Shown in pieces: positions 35,516 to 44,775 of a DNA stretch of 64,000 nucleotides. The translations under genes and the position numbers were made by a program. Under the pieces are notes generated by a model, which saw nothing but the letters and a program-made list of their open reading frames with translations, was not told the DNA's origin and did not search any database. Numbering within the stretch: position 1 is the stretch's first letter; every line of letters starts with the position of its first letter. Source of the DNA: Pseudoduganella aquatica (GTDB taxonomy: Bacteria > Pseudomonadota > Gammaproteobacteria > Burkholderiales > Burkholderiaceae_D); the NCBI RefSeq assembly GCF_009857595.1, contig NZ_WWCU01000021.1, forward strand, positions 1 to 64,000. Direction: 5' to 3'.

Positions 35516-35983
35516 ATGAGACTGACTTCGTTTACTGATTACACGCTGCGCTCGCTGATGTATCTGGGTATGAACCGCGACAAGCTGGTCACGATCCAGG
35601 ACATTGCGGACCTGCACAAGATTTCCAAGAACCACCTGACCAAGGTGATCCACCAGCTGGGCGTGATCGGCCTGGCCGAGACGGTGCGCGGGCGCAACGG
35701 CGGCCTGCGGCTCAAGCGCGAGCCGGCCGACATCAATATCGGCGCCGTGGTGCGCGGCAGCGAGAGCGATTTTTACATGGCCGAGTGCTTCGACGGCGAA
35801 CACAATACCTGCGTGTTCAACGGCGCCTGCTTCCTGAAGACCAAGCTGGAGGAGGCGACGGACGCCTATCTGAAGGTGCTGGACGGGGTGACGCTGGCCG
35901 ACTTGCTGCCCAAGCGGGGCGCGCCGGCGGAAGCGCAGCCGCATCCGGTGCAGCTGCATCTGGCGGCCAAGGCGGAAGCCTAG
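35516..35983 (+). CDS. nsrR: NsrR-type Rrf2 regulator (nitric-oxide sensor)
   Basis: A 155-aa Rrf2 protein. MRLTSFTDYTLRSLMYL at the start, the winged helix SKNHLTKVIHQLGVIGLAET and the wing VRGRNGGLRLKREPADINIG closely follow NsrR. Three Cys near residues 91-104 (ECFDGEHNTC...GAC) match the [Fe-S] ligands NsrR uses to sense NO. Divergent from the oxidase/SCO/hemoglobin operon, its likely target. The C-terminal 25 residues are a loose Ala/Pro-rich tail. IscR is unlikely because the Cys spacing and N-terminus differ. Confidence 0.87.
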   Translation: MRLTSFTDYTLRSLMYLGMNRDKLVTIQDIADLHKISKNHLTKVIHQLGVIGLAETVRGRNGGLRLKREPADINIGAVVRGSESDFYMAECFDGEHNTCVFNGACFLKTKLEEATDAYLKVLDGVTLADLLPKRGAPAEAQPHPVQLHLAAKAEA

Positions 35984-36819
35984 ACCAGCATGGTCGCGTT
36001 CATGGCCTCGGCGTCCTTGCCGGCCTGGGCCAGCAGTTCTTCCATCATTTCTTCGTCGATAAACAGGTCGATCACCGATTCGGAGTGGGGCGGCAGCTCG
36101 CGCGGCGCGGCCTGCAGCGGGGACGCCACCGGCGACAGGTGATTGGCCAGCAGCAGGGTGTCGAGCAGGGTTTCCGGCGGAATCTGCAGGAAGCTGTCGC
36201 GCATGCCCTGGATGGCGGTGCTGACCGGCTCGGGGATGTTCAGTTTCTTGAGCACTTCGCGGGTGATGATTTCCTCGCTGGCGGGCTGCCAGTTTTCCGG
36301 GTCGTCTTCCAGCAGGCCGGGGAATTCATCGGCGCGCGAGAGCAGGTAGAAATTGCCCACTTCGTGCACGATGGCGGCAAACAGCGCCGTGTCCGGATTG
36401 GTGTAGGTGACGTCGCGCGCGATGATGCGGGCCAGGCAGGCCACGTGCACCGTGTGCTGCCACAGCTGCTCGGCCTTGGCGCGCAGCTCCGGGTCGGCGA
36501 TCTTGCTGCCGAACTGGCGCACCACCATGGCGGCGGCCAGCGCGAACAGGTTGTGGTAGCCGATGCGCATGATGGCGGCACGCACATTGGTCACTTCCGG
36601 GCCATTGGTGCGGTTGAACATGGCCGAGTTGGCCAGCGCGACGGTGCGCGCCGCCAGTTGGGGCTCGGCCAGCACCAGGCGGATCGCTTCGTCGATGGGA
36701 CACTCGGGGTCGTCTAGCGCGAGCTGAACGCGCAGCGCCGCGTTGACGCTGGTGGGGAAGACCAGATCGCCGCGTATCGCCAGGGCGGCGATGTGGCCGT
36801 AAGCTTCTAGTTTATTCAT
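35980..36819 (-). CDS. HDOD-domain signalling protein
   Basis: A 279-aa protein with an HDOD domain (about 20-215): LVFPTSVNAALRVQLALDDP, AARTVALANSAMFN, VRAAIMRIGYHNL, then FAAIVHEVGNFYLLSRA. HDOD domains lack the full HD metal site and act as scaffolds in motility and c-di-GMP signalling. ATG 36819 is chosen because the residues upstream in frame are low-complexity. It converges with and slightly overlaps the nsrR stop. Confidence 0.85.
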   Translation of the reverse strand: MNKLEAYGHIAALAIRGDLVFPTSVNAALRVQLALDDPECPIDEAIRLVLAEPQLAARTVALANSAMFNRTNGPEVTNVRAAIMRIGYHNLFALAAAMVVRQFGSKIADPELRAKAEQLWQHTVHVACLARIIARDVTYTNPDTALFAAIVHEVGNFYLLSRADEFPGLLEDDPENWQPASEEIITREVLKKLNIPEPVSTAIQGMRDSFLQIPPETLLDTLLLANHLSPVASPLQAAPRELPPHSESVIDLFIDEEMMEELLAQAGKDAEAMNATMLV

Positions 36820-36917
36820 GTAAAAAATTATACGCAGGGCGCGTGGGCCGCACAACGGCCAATCGCACCCGGCGTCCGCCGGTGGTGCCGGCACAACGGC
36901 GAGCGCGGCCGTGGCAT

Positions 36918-36992
36918 GGCGGGTTACGGCCTCCGGCCTAACCCGCCCTACAGCATCGTAGCGTAGGGCGGGTTAGCGGAGCGTAACCCGCC
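36918..36992. repeat. Two adjacent REP-like palindromes in opposite orientation
   Basis: First unit 36918-36951 (GGCGGGTTACGGC to TAACCCGCCCTAC), second 36963-36992 (GTAGGGCGGGTTAGC to GTAACCCGCC). Head-to-head pairs of this kind (BIME-like) could fold into one long hairpin. They lie between the HDOD and dadA genes. Confidence 0.75.
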
Positions 36993-37006
36993 GGTGCTTC
37001 AGCGGC

Positions 37007-38290
37007 TCAGGCGTTGGCGAGCTGCGGCGCGCGCTGGCCGGGCTGCTTGCTGTAGCGGCTGACGGACAGGTCGTCGGCAAAGACGGCCGGGCGCTTGGCG
37101 GAGATAATATCCGCCAGCAGCTGCGCCGAGCCGCAGGACATGGTCCAGCCCAGCGTGCCGTGGCCGGTGTTGATGAACAGGTTGCGCACGGCGGTGGGGC
37201 CGACCACGGGCGTGCCGTCCGGCGTCATCGGGCGCAGGCCGGTCCAGAAGGTGGCCTTGGCGGTGTCGCCGGCGCCCGGGAACAAGTCGTTGACCACCAT
37301 TTCCAGCGTTTCGCGGCGGCGCGGGTTGAGGCGCTTGTCGAAGCCGGCGATCTCGGCCATGCCGCCCACGCGGATGCGGTCGTCAAAGCGGGTGACGGCG
37401 ATCTTGTAGGTTTCGTCCAGGATGGTCGAGGTGGGCGCCTTGGCGGCGTCCACGATAGGCACGGTGATGGAGTAGCCCTTCAGCGGATACACCGGGATCT
37501 TGACGATGTCCTGCAGCAGCTGGGTGGAATAGGAGCCCATCGCCACCACGTAGCTGTCCGCCTGCACCAGGCCGGCGTCGGTCAGCACGCCCTTGATCTC
37601 GCCGCCTTCCATGACCAGGCTGTCGATCTCGGTGTTGTAGCGGAACTTCACGCCCAGCTCCACCGCCATGGCGGTCAAACGGGTGGTGAACAGCTGGCAG
37701 TCGCCGGTCTCGTCGTTGGGCAGGCGCAGGCCGCCGACCAGCTTGTCCTTGTCCAGGCCGGGTTCGGCGCTGAGCAGCTGCTCGCGGGTCAGCAGTTCGT
37801 AAGGCACGCCGGTTTCCTTGAGCACGTCGATGTCCTTGGCGGCGCCGTCCAGCTGCTGCTGGGTGCGGAACAGCTGGGTCGTGCCTTTCTGGCGGCCCTG
37901 GTATTCGATGCCGGTGGCGGCGCGCAGCGCCTTGAAGCAGTCGCGGCTGTACTCGGCCAGGCGCACCATGCGTTCCTTGTTCACGGCGTAGCGGTCGGCA
38001 TTGCAGTTCTGCAGCATCTGCCACATCCATTGCAGCTGGAACAGGGTGCCGTCGGGCGTGATGGACAGCGGCGCGTGGCGCTGCAGCATCCATTTCATGG
38101 CTTTCAGCGGAATGCCGGGCGCGGCCCACGGGGAAGCGTAGCCGGGCGAAATCTGGCCGGCGTTGGCGAAGCTGGTTTCCTGCGCGGAGGCGGGCTGGCG
38201 GTCCAGCACGGTCACGTCATGGCCTGCGCGGGCCAGGTAATACGCGCTGGTGACGCCGATGACGCCGCTGCCAAGAATGACGATACGCAT
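37007..38290 (-). CDS. dadA: D-amino-acid dehydrogenase, small subunit
   Basis: A 427-aa flavoprotein that oxidatively deaminates D-amino acids (chiefly D-Ala) and passes electrons to the membrane quinone pool. The FAD-binding VILGSGVIGVTSAYYLARAG, the NAGQISPGYASPWAAPGIPL block and the C-terminal NTGHGTLGWTMSCGSAQLLA are near-identical in style to E. coli DadA, and the length matches. It is divergent from an Lrp-type regulator, the usual controller of dadA. No alanine racemase gene (dadX) is adjacent. Confidence 0.96.
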   Translation of the reverse strand: MRIVILGSGVIGVTSAYYLARAGHDVTVLDRQPASAQETSFANAGQISPGYASPWAAPGIPLKAMKWMLQRHAPLSITPDGTLFQLQWMWQMLQNCNADRYAVNKERMVRLAEYSRDCFKALRAATGIEYQGRQKGTTQLFRTQQQLDGAAKDIDVLKETGVPYELLTREQLLSAEPGLDKDKLVGGLRLPNDETGDCQLFTTRLTAMAVELGVKFRYNTEIDSLVMEGGEIKGVLTDAGLVQADSYVVAMGSYSTQLLQDIVKIPVYPLKGYSITVPIVDAAKAPTSTILDETYKIAVTRFDDRIRVGGMAEIAGFDKRLNPRRRETLEMVVNDLFPGAGDTAKATFWTGLRPMTPDGTPVVGPTAVRNLFINTGHGTLGWTMSCGSAQLLADIISAKRPAVFADDLSVSRYSKQPGQRAPQLANA

Positions 38291-38401
38291 AACGCTTCCT
38301 TTGTGGATGAGTTTTTATGGCTTGTGCCAGATATAACGCTATGATAAGTTTGTTCTACTAGTGTTTGTTACTATAAAAATTCAACAATTCAGTAAAAAAT
38401 C

Positions 38402-38893
38402 ATGCGTATTCAGAAGGATTCCGTCCGCATCCTGGACAAGATGGACCGCAAGATCCTGCGCATCCTGCAGGAGGACGGACGCATTTCCATGAAGGATTTG
38501 AGCGAGCAGGTTGGCTTGTCGATCACGCCGGCCATCGAGCGCGTGAAGCGCATGGAGCGCGACGGCGTCATCACGGGCTACCATGCCCGCATCGATCCGC
38601 CGGCTCTGGGCGCCAAGCTGCTGGTGTTTGTGGAAATTACGCTCAACACCAAGTCGGCCTCGATGTTCGAGCAGTTCCGGCGCGAGGTGCTGCGCATACC
38701 GGAGGTGCAGGAGTGCCACCTGGTGTCGGGCGATTTCGACTATCTGATCAAGGCGCGCATCCACGAGATGGCCGAGTACCGCAAGCTGCTGGGCGAGATG
38801 CTGCTGCAGCTGCCGGGCGCGGCGCAGAGCAAGAGCTACGTGGTGATGGAGGAGATCAAGGAAACGCTGTTCCTGTCCACCGAAGCGGTCTAG
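38402..38893 (+). CDS. lrp: Lrp-family transcriptional regulator
   Basis: A 163-aa Lrp/AsnC protein: HTH at about 15-65 (DRKILRILQEDGRISMKDLS, then ITPAIERVKRMERDGVI) and a RAM ligand domain with LLVFVEITLN, EVQECHLVSGDFDYLIKARI and YRKLLGEMLLQLPG, very close to global Lrp. Divergent from dadA across a 111-base AT-rich region that should carry its binding sites; alanine or leucine is the likely effector. Confidence 0.9.
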   Translation: MRIQKDSVRILDKMDRKILRILQEDGRISMKDLSEQVGLSITPAIERVKRMERDGVITGYHARIDPPALGAKLLVFVEITLNTKSASMFEQFRREVLRIPEVQECHLVSGDFDYLIKARIHEMAEYRKLLGEMLLQLPGAAQSKSYVVMEEIKETLFLSTEAV

Positions 38894-39033
38894 CACACGA
38901 TTGAGCGTTATCAAGGTTGCCACATTCTCCGGGCGAACTATAATGATCTCGACCGGGCGGCAGCCATGCCAGCCCTCGGATCCAATGTGAGCCGGTATGC
39001 CGGATGCCTTGAAATTGTTCCCACGAGTACTGG

Positions 39034-40578
39034 ATGGATGCTGAAAAACCCTTAGAAATCCGCACGCTGGACGAGCACCTGTCGTCCGATCAGAGCTTCG
39101 GCTCGGCGCTGGCGCGTACTGTTGGGGCGCTGGCGGCAGCCGATGGCACCGTCACCCTGGGCCAGTTTGCCGCCGTCGCCGACCTGGCGGGCGAAGGCAA
39201 GGCCTCCGCCGTTTTCACTGCATTGGTATTGAACGCGATCGAGTCCGGCGTGAGCGTGGACTGGGCGCTGAACGCGCTGGCGCGCTGCTCGCCCGAAGTG
39301 GACCAGCAGACCCGGGACAGCGCCTACGCCATGCTGCGTCCGCTGGTGGCGCTGCAAGGCCCCAAGGCGCGCGCGCTGGCGCAGCGCGTGGCCAGGGCGC
39401 TGGGCGTGCGCCTGCGCACCGATGAACTGGCCATGCTGCCGCCGGAAGACGAACGCGGCCTGCTCAGCAGCCTGGGCCAGCAGGCGCGCAAGCTGGTGGC
39501 GGGCCGCAGCCTGGCCGACGTGGTGGCGGACTTCGGCCGCAGCACCGGCCACGTTGAGCTGCTGGACGGCGCGCGCCGCTTCCAGAGCGGCAAGCTGGAC
39601 GACGACCAGCTGCGCGGCATGGTGCGGCAGGCTACGGCCACCATCGTCCAGGGCATAGGCGCTTACCAGGAGCTGGCCGCCTCGCTGGCCGCGTCCGCCT
39701 CCAATGCCGAGCGCATGATGAGCGCCGCGCTGGAGTTGCGCGCCCAGGTGCAGCAGCGGCTGGCGCTGGTGGATGCGCGCGTGGCCTACGAGCGCAGCAC
39801 CCTGTTCCAGGACATCGACGACGCTGTGCACGATGCGGGCAACGCCATCGAGCTGGCCATCGCCGACCGCCTTGCCACCGACCAGTGGAAAGAGGGTGAG
39901 GTGTGGGAAAGCATAGGCCGCAACCAGTTCGGCCAGGAGATGGAGCGCCGCCTGGACCGCGTGGTGCGGCGCAAGGAGGAGGCGCTCAAGCTGATGCAGC
40001 ACGATCTGCGCCTGTTCCAGTCCGGCATGCGCCTGGGGCAGGCCAGCGTGTTCCAGCGCGAGCACCATGCCGCGCTGGCCAGGCTGATGCCCGGCTTGCG
40101 CATCGGCACGCGCATCGTGAACACGGTCGATACCGCCGCCAGCCTCACGCTGATGGGCGGCGCGGTGGCGGCGGCGGGCACCGGGACGGTGGCTTATCTG
40201 TTCGGCGTGGCGGTGGTGATGCCGGTGCTGGCGCCGGCCGCGCCTTTCGTAGGCGGGGCGGTGTTGCTGGCGGGGGCGTTCAAGTGGTTCAGCGACGGCG
40301 GCAAGCGCAAGCGTTCGGAAATCCGGGACAAGCGCCGCGCCTTCGAGGACGAGCTGCGCGCGCGCCTGAAAGTGGCGGAGCAGTCCTATCTGGCGCAGCT
40401 GGACCAGGTGTCGCTGGGCTTCCACGAGTCCGCCCGGCAGATGCTCACGCCGCTGCTGCTGGAGGCCGAGGCGGCGGGACGGGTGCAGGGCATGCGCGAG
40501 CGCATCGCCGGCAAGGTGATCGCGCAGTCGCAGGCGGCCATCGAACAGCTCGAGAACCACCTGCGGCAGCAGGCTTAG
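39034..40578 (+). CDS. TerB-like N-terminus, coiled-coil protein with a membrane hairpin
   Basis: A 514-aa protein of unknown function. Residues about 15-125 look like a TerB-type helical domain (LARTVGALAAADGTVTLGQF). Residues 200-350 are long charged helices, likely coiled coil. Two adjacent hydrophobic segments follow near 365-415 (GGAVAAAGTGTVAYLFGVAV and PFVGGAVLLAGAFKWF), then another long charged helix to the C-terminus. Coiled coil, membrane hairpin and coiled coil recall dynamin-associated or envelope-stress proteins, but no GTP-binding motif is seen. Confidence 0.65.
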   Translation: MDAEKPLEIRTLDEHLSSDQSFGSALARTVGALAAADGTVTLGQFAAVADLAGEGKASAVFTALVLNAIESGVSVDWALNALARCSPEVDQQTRDSAYAMLRPLVALQGPKARALAQRVARALGVRLRTDELAMLPPEDERGLLSSLGQQARKLVAGRSLADVVADFGRSTGHVELLDGARRFQSGKLDDDQLRGMVRQATATIVQGIGAYQELAASLAASASNAERMMSAALELRAQVQQRLALVDARVAYERSTLFQDIDDAVHDAGNAIELAIADRLATDQWKEGEVWESIGRNQFGQEMERRLDRVVRRKEEALKLMQHDLRLFQSGMRLGQASVFQREHHAALARLMPGLRIGTRIVNTVDTAASLTLMGGAVAAAGTGTVAYLFGVAVVMPVLAPAAPFVGGAVLLAGAFKWFSDGGKRKRSEIRDKRRAFEDELRARLKVAEQSYLAQLDQVSLGFHESARQMLTPLLLEAEAAGRVQGMRERIAGKVIAQSQAAIEQLENHLRQQA

Positions 40579-40598
40579 TACATCATTCAGTGCGCCAC

Positions 40599-41756
40599 TT
40601 AGTGGACCATATTGCGCGCGATGATGGAGTCCGCCGCCGCGCTGGCCTGCGGTAGCGGCTGGGCCAAGGTGCTGGTGCTGTAGATGGGCGCTTGCGGCAT
40701 GGGGCTGCCCAGCATGGCGCCGTCGGTTTTGCTGATATCCACCTTCACCGTGGTCGACAGGCCTATGCGCAGCGGATGCGCGGCCAGCTCTTTGGCGTCC
40801 AGCGCAATGCGCACCGGCACGCGCTGCACCACCTTGATCCAGTTGCCGCTGGCGTTTTGCGCGGGCAGCACCGAGAACGCGCTGCCGGTGCCGGCCGACA
40901 GGCCCAGCACCTTGCCGTGGTATTCCACCTTGCTGCCGTACAGGTCCGCCTCCACCGTGGCGGGCTGGCCGATGCGGATGCTGCGCAGTTCCGATTCCTT
41001 GAAATTGGCGTCCACCCACAGCTGGTCCAGCGGTACGATGGACAGCAGCGGCATGCCGGGCGTGATGCGCGCGCCCACCTGCACGCTGCGCTTGGCCACG
41101 TAGCCGGACACCGGCGCCACGATGGCGTTGCGGCGCGCAGCCAGCCAGGCTTGCATGTAGTCGGCGCGCGCCGCCTGCACGGCGGGGTGTTCGGCCAGCG
41201 CCACGCCGGCCACGCCCGCGTGCGCGGCCTCGCTCTGCTTCAGCGCCACCTCGATGGCCGCCTGGGCGTTGGCCACGGCCTGGCGCGCGTGTTCCACGTC
41301 CTCGCCGGAGACGGTATGGTCGGCCGCCAGCGGCAGGCGGCGCGCCAGGTCGTCCTGCGCGTTTTTCAGGGCCAGCTTGCGCTGGGTGACGGCGGCGTCG
41401 AACTGGCCCACGTCGGCATAGCGCTGGCGTTCCTGGCGCACGGCGGCGCCGAGGCGGGCCTGAGCCAGTTCCAGCGCCACTTCCGCGTCCACCGGGTCGA
41501 GCTTGACGATTTGCGCGCCGGCTTGCACCAGCTGGGTTTCGTCGGCGCGGATCTCGGCGACATTGCCCGCCACCTGGGAGGACAGCGTGACGAGGTTGCC
41601 GCCCACGTAGGCGTTGTCGGTCTCCTGCTGCCTGGACAGCACGGTCTCGTAGTAGAAGGCGTAGGCCGCGCCGGCGGCGACGAAGGCCAGGGTGATGCCC
41701 GCCAGGACGCGGACACGTTTCTTGTTGTTGGCTGGGGTTGGGGTGGCAGTGGTCAT
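40599..41756 (-). CDS. emrA: EmrA-type membrane fusion protein
   Basis: A 385-aa HlyD/EmrA-family adaptor: one N-terminal membrane segment, biotinyl-lipoyl halves (TDNAYVGGNLVTLSSQVAGN at the start, NAIVAPVSGYVAKRSVQVGA later), a coiled-coil hairpin between them, and a beta-barrel (VPLDQLWVDANFKESELRSI). It links the EmrB-type pump to an outer-membrane channel. Last gene in the marR-emrB-oprM-emrA order, eight bases after the channel gene. Confidence 0.9.
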   Translation of the reverse strand: MTTATPTPANNKKRVRVLAGITLAFVAAGAAYAFYYETVLSRQQETDNAYVGGNLVTLSSQVAGNVAEIRADETQLVQAGAQIVKLDPVDAEVALELAQARLGAAVRQERQRYADVGQFDAAVTQRKLALKNAQDDLARRLPLAADHTVSGEDVEHARQAVANAQAAIEVALKQSEAAHAGVAGVALAEHPAVQAARADYMQAWLAARRNAIVAPVSGYVAKRSVQVGARITPGMPLLSIVPLDQLWVDANFKESELRSIRIGQPATVEADLYGSKVEYHGKVLGLSAGTGSAFSVLPAQNASGNWIKVVQRVPVRIALDAKELAAHPLRIGLSTTVKVDISKTDGAMLGSPMPQAPIYSTSTLAQPLPQASAAADSIIARNMVH

Positions 41757-41764
41757 GGCTCGGC

Positions 41765-43273
41765 TTATTTCAGGGTGAATGCGGTATCGGCGCGGTAGCC
41801 GCCGCCGAGGGAATGGATCAGGGCGACTTCGGCTTGCAGCGAAAGCTGTTGGAGCTGCAGGGCCGCGTCCTGCTGGCGCAGGGCGTTCAGGCTGGCGTTG
41901 AGCACGGCGCGCTGGCCGGCCAGACCGCCCGCCAGCTTGGCTTGCGCGGAGCGCAGCAGGGACTGGGCGCTGGCGCTGGCGGCCGCTTGTTCGGCGGTCT
42001 CCGCTTCCAGCGCCTGGACGGCGGCCGCGTCCTGCGCCACGTCGCGCACGGCGGCGACTACGGCGCGGTTGTATTCGGCCACCAGCGCGTTGCGTTCGCT
42101 GCGCGTGCCTTCCAGCTGTGCCGCCAGGCGCTTGCTGTCGAACAGCGGCAGCGTGATGGTGGGGCCGGCGAACAGCGTGCGGCTAGGCGCTTCCAGCAGC
42201 CGCTCGAAGGAGATCGAGTTGAGGCCGGCGGCGGCGCTGATGTTGATGTCGGGATAGAACGCGGCCTTGGCGGCGTCGATGCGGCTGAGCGACGCTTCCA
42301 CGCGCCAGCGCGCCGCTTGCAGGTCCGGGCGGCGCGCCAGCAGCTCCATGCCGAGGCGCGACGGCAGCGCGTGCGGACCGGCGGGCAAGGCGCGCGGCTG
42401 CAGCGCGGCCAGCAGCTGCGCTGTGGTGGCGCGCGGCGCGGCATCGGCCGCAGTGCCGGATGCGCCGGCGCCGGGCGCGTTGTCGCCGCCGAGCAGGGCG
42501 CGCAGGGCTTCGCGTTCGCGCAGGTTGTCGCCGTCGAGCTGGGCGAGCTGCTTCCTGAGCTGCGCCAGTTCGCCGCTGGCTTGCCGCTCTTCGTCGCTCA
42601 CGCCCAGGCCGCGCGCGATGCGCTTGGCGGCGTCGTCGATCACGGCTTGCTGCGCAGTGGCCAGCTGCGCCAGGTTGGCGCGGCGCGCCCAGCCGCCCTG
42701 CAGGCGGAAGTAGCTTTGCGCGATGGCTGCGGCCAGCGCGCGTTCCGCTTGCGCGTAGTCGGCCTGGTGGGCGTGGACCTCGCCCGCCGCTGCCGCCACT
42801 TGCGCCTTGTTGCGGCCCCACCAGTCGAAGTTGTAGCGCGCTTCCACGCGCACGGTCTCCTCGGTGAAGTAGCTGCCGCCTATGGGCGCGGGGAACAGCC
42901 CGGTGGCGGAGTAGCGCTGGCGGTTCATGCCGCCGTAGACGCCGGCTTCCAGCCCGGCGGCCGAGCGCGTGCGGTCCAGCGTGGAGTGCGCGGACGCGAT
43001 CTGCGCGGCAGCGGTGTCCAGATTGGGATTGGCCGCCAGCGCGGCGGCGATCAGGCCGTCCAGCTGCGGGTCGCCGTAGCTGCCCCACCAGCGCGCTTCG
43101 GGCCAGCCGTCGCGGGCCAGTTTGATGTCTTCCGCGATGACCGTGGCGGCGACGTCACGCTGCGCCAGCGGCGCATTGCGTTCGGCCGGTACGTGGGCGC
43201 AGCCGGCCAGTGCGCAGGCGAGCGCGGTCAGCGTGGCGAGCTTGGGGAGTGTGATTTTTTTATTCATGTTCAA
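41765..43273 (-). CDS. NodT-family outer-membrane efflux lipoprotein
   Basis: A 502-aa TolC/NodT-type channel with a lipoprotein signal (ALACALAGC, lipid on the Cys). Two repeated OEP domains follow, with typical GYGDPQLDGLIAAALAANPN-like wording (here GSYGDPQLDGLIAAALAANP) and FYPDINISAAAGLN. It gives the pump its exit duct. Its start overlaps the EmrB stop by four bases. Confidence 0.92.
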   Translation of the reverse strand: MNMNKKITLPKLATLTALACALAGCAHVPAERNAPLAQRDVAATVIAEDIKLARDGWPEARWWGSYGDPQLDGLIAAALAANPNLDTAAAQIASAHSTLDRTRSAAGLEAGVYGGMNRQRYSATGLFPAPIGGSYFTEETVRVEARYNFDWWGRNKAQVAAAAGEVHAHQADYAQAERALAAAIAQSYFRLQGGWARRANLAQLATAQQAVIDDAAKRIARGLGVSDEERQASGELAQLRKQLAQLDGDNLREREALRALLGGDNAPGAGASGTAADAAPRATTAQLLAALQPRALPAGPHALPSRLGMELLARRPDLQAARWRVEASLSRIDAAKAAFYPDINISAAAGLNSISFERLLEAPSRTLFAGPTITLPLFDSKRLAAQLEGTRSERNALVAEYNRAVVAAVRDVAQDAAAVQALEAETAEQAAASASAQSLLRSAQAKLAGGLAGQRAVLNASLNALRQQDAALQLQQLSLQAEVALIHSLGGGYRADTAFTLK

Positions 43274-44775
43274 TCCATGGCCGCATGGTCAACGGGAGCC
43301 GGAGCGGCGGTTTTGGCTGCAGGGCGTATCAGCAGCAACAGCGGGATCACCGCCAGGGTCAGCAATGTCATCAGCCAGAAGTCGTCCACGTAGGCGATCA
43401 TCGATGCCTGGCGCGTGACTTCCGCGTTCAGCAGGGCCAGGGCGTCCGGCGCGGTGTCGCTGACGGCCACGCGCTCGGCCAGCGCCGAATGCACGGTTTG
43501 CGTATTCCGCACCAGCAGCGCCTGCACCAGCGCGATGCCCACGCTGCTGCCGATATTGCGCACCAGGCTGTAGATGGCCGTGCCTTCGGCGCGCATCTCG
43601 GGCGACAGGGTGGCGAAGGTGGCGGCGCTCAGCGGCACGAACACCAGTCCCAGCCCCAGGCCCTGGATCACGCCGGGCCAGATGATGTCGCCGGTGGACA
43701 GCACCAGCGTGTAGCCGCTCATCTGCCACAGCGAAAACGCGGTGATGGCGAAGCCGATTGCCAGCAGCAGGCGCACGTCGTAGCGGCCCACCAGGCGGCC
43801 CACCAGCATCATGGCCACCATGGTGCCGAGACCGCTGGGCGCCGTGACCATGCCGGCCAGCTGCGCCGGGTAGCCCATCAGCCCTTGCAGCAGCGAAGGG
43901 GTGAGCGCCCGCGTGGCGAACAGCACCAGGCCGACGATGAAGATGAACAGCAGCCCGCTCACATAATTGGCGTTCTTCAGCAGGCGGTAGTTGAAGAAGG
44001 ACTGGCCGGCCGGCGTGAGCGCGGTGTGCGCGGCGAACCAGGCGAAGCTGAGCGCCAGCACGATGGCCTCGATCCAGGTCTCGCTGGAGGCGAACCAGTC
44101 GTTCTGCTCGCCCCGGTCCAGCAGCATTTGCAGCGCGCCTATGGCCAGGCTGAGGGTGGCGAAGCCGAAGGCGTCGAAACGCATCTTGCGCGGCGCTGCC
44201 GTGGGGCGGATGTATTTCCAGATGCCGTAGAACGCCAGCGCGCCTACCGGTACGTTGATGAAGAACACCCAGCGCCAGTCGTAGCTGTCGGTGAGCCAGC
44301 CGCCCAGCGTGGGGCCGAGGATGGGGCCTATCATCACGCCCATGCCCCAGACCGCCATGGCCGAGCCGTGTTTTTCGCGCGGGTTGATGTCCAGCAGGAC
44401 GGCCTGCGACAGCGGCACCAGCGCCGCGCCGAACACGCCTTGCAGCAGCCGCGCCGCGACGATTTCGCCCAGCGTGGCGGACAGGCCGCACAGCACCGAG
44501 GCCAGCGTGAAGCCTGCCACCGACACGAGGAAGACGTTCTTTTGCCCGAAACGGTCGCACAGCCAGCCCGTCAGCGGGGTGGCGATGGCGGCGGCCACGA
44601 TGAAGGAGGTGAGCACCCAGGTGATCTGGTCCTGCGAGGCGGACAGGCTGCCCTGCATGTGCGGCAGCGCCACGTTGGCGATGGTGCCGTCCAGCGCCTG
44701 GATGATGGTGGCCAGCATGATGGACAGCGTGATCATGCGGCGGTTGATCGGCGCCTCGGCGCTGCCCGTGGTCAC
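43270..44775 (-). CDS. emrB: EmrB-type DHA2 multidrug transporter
   Basis: A 501-aa major-facilitator protein with about 14 membrane helices (DHA2 family). IIQALDGTIANVALPHMQGS (motif D1), GWLCDRFGQKNVFL (motif A) and LGPTLGGWLTDSYDWRWVFF (motif C, with the EmrB-like WRWVFFINVPVG) are all present. A proton-driven drug exporter working with the adaptor and channel genes downstream. Its start overlaps the marR stop by four bases. Confidence 0.94.
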   Translation of the reverse strand: MTTGSAEAPINRRMITLSIMLATIIQALDGTIANVALPHMQGSLSASQDQITWVLTSFIVAAAIATPLTGWLCDRFGQKNVFLVSVAGFTLASVLCGLSATLGEIVAARLLQGVFGAALVPLSQAVLLDINPREKHGSAMAVWGMGVMIGPILGPTLGGWLTDSYDWRWVFFINVPVGALAFYGIWKYIRPTAAPRKMRFDAFGFATLSLAIGALQMLLDRGEQNDWFASSETWIEAIVLALSFAWFAAHTALTPAGQSFFNYRLLKNANYVSGLLFIFIVGLVLFATRALTPSLLQGLMGYPAQLAGMVTAPSGLGTMVAMMLVGRLVGRYDVRLLLAIGFAITAFSLWQMSGYTLVLSTGDIIWPGVIQGLGLGLVFVPLSAATFATLSPEMRAEGTAIYSLVRNIGSSVGIALVQALLVRNTQTVHSALAERVAVSDTAPDALALLNAEVTRQASMIAYVDDFWLMTLLTLAVIPLLLLIRPAAKTAAPAPVDHAAMD

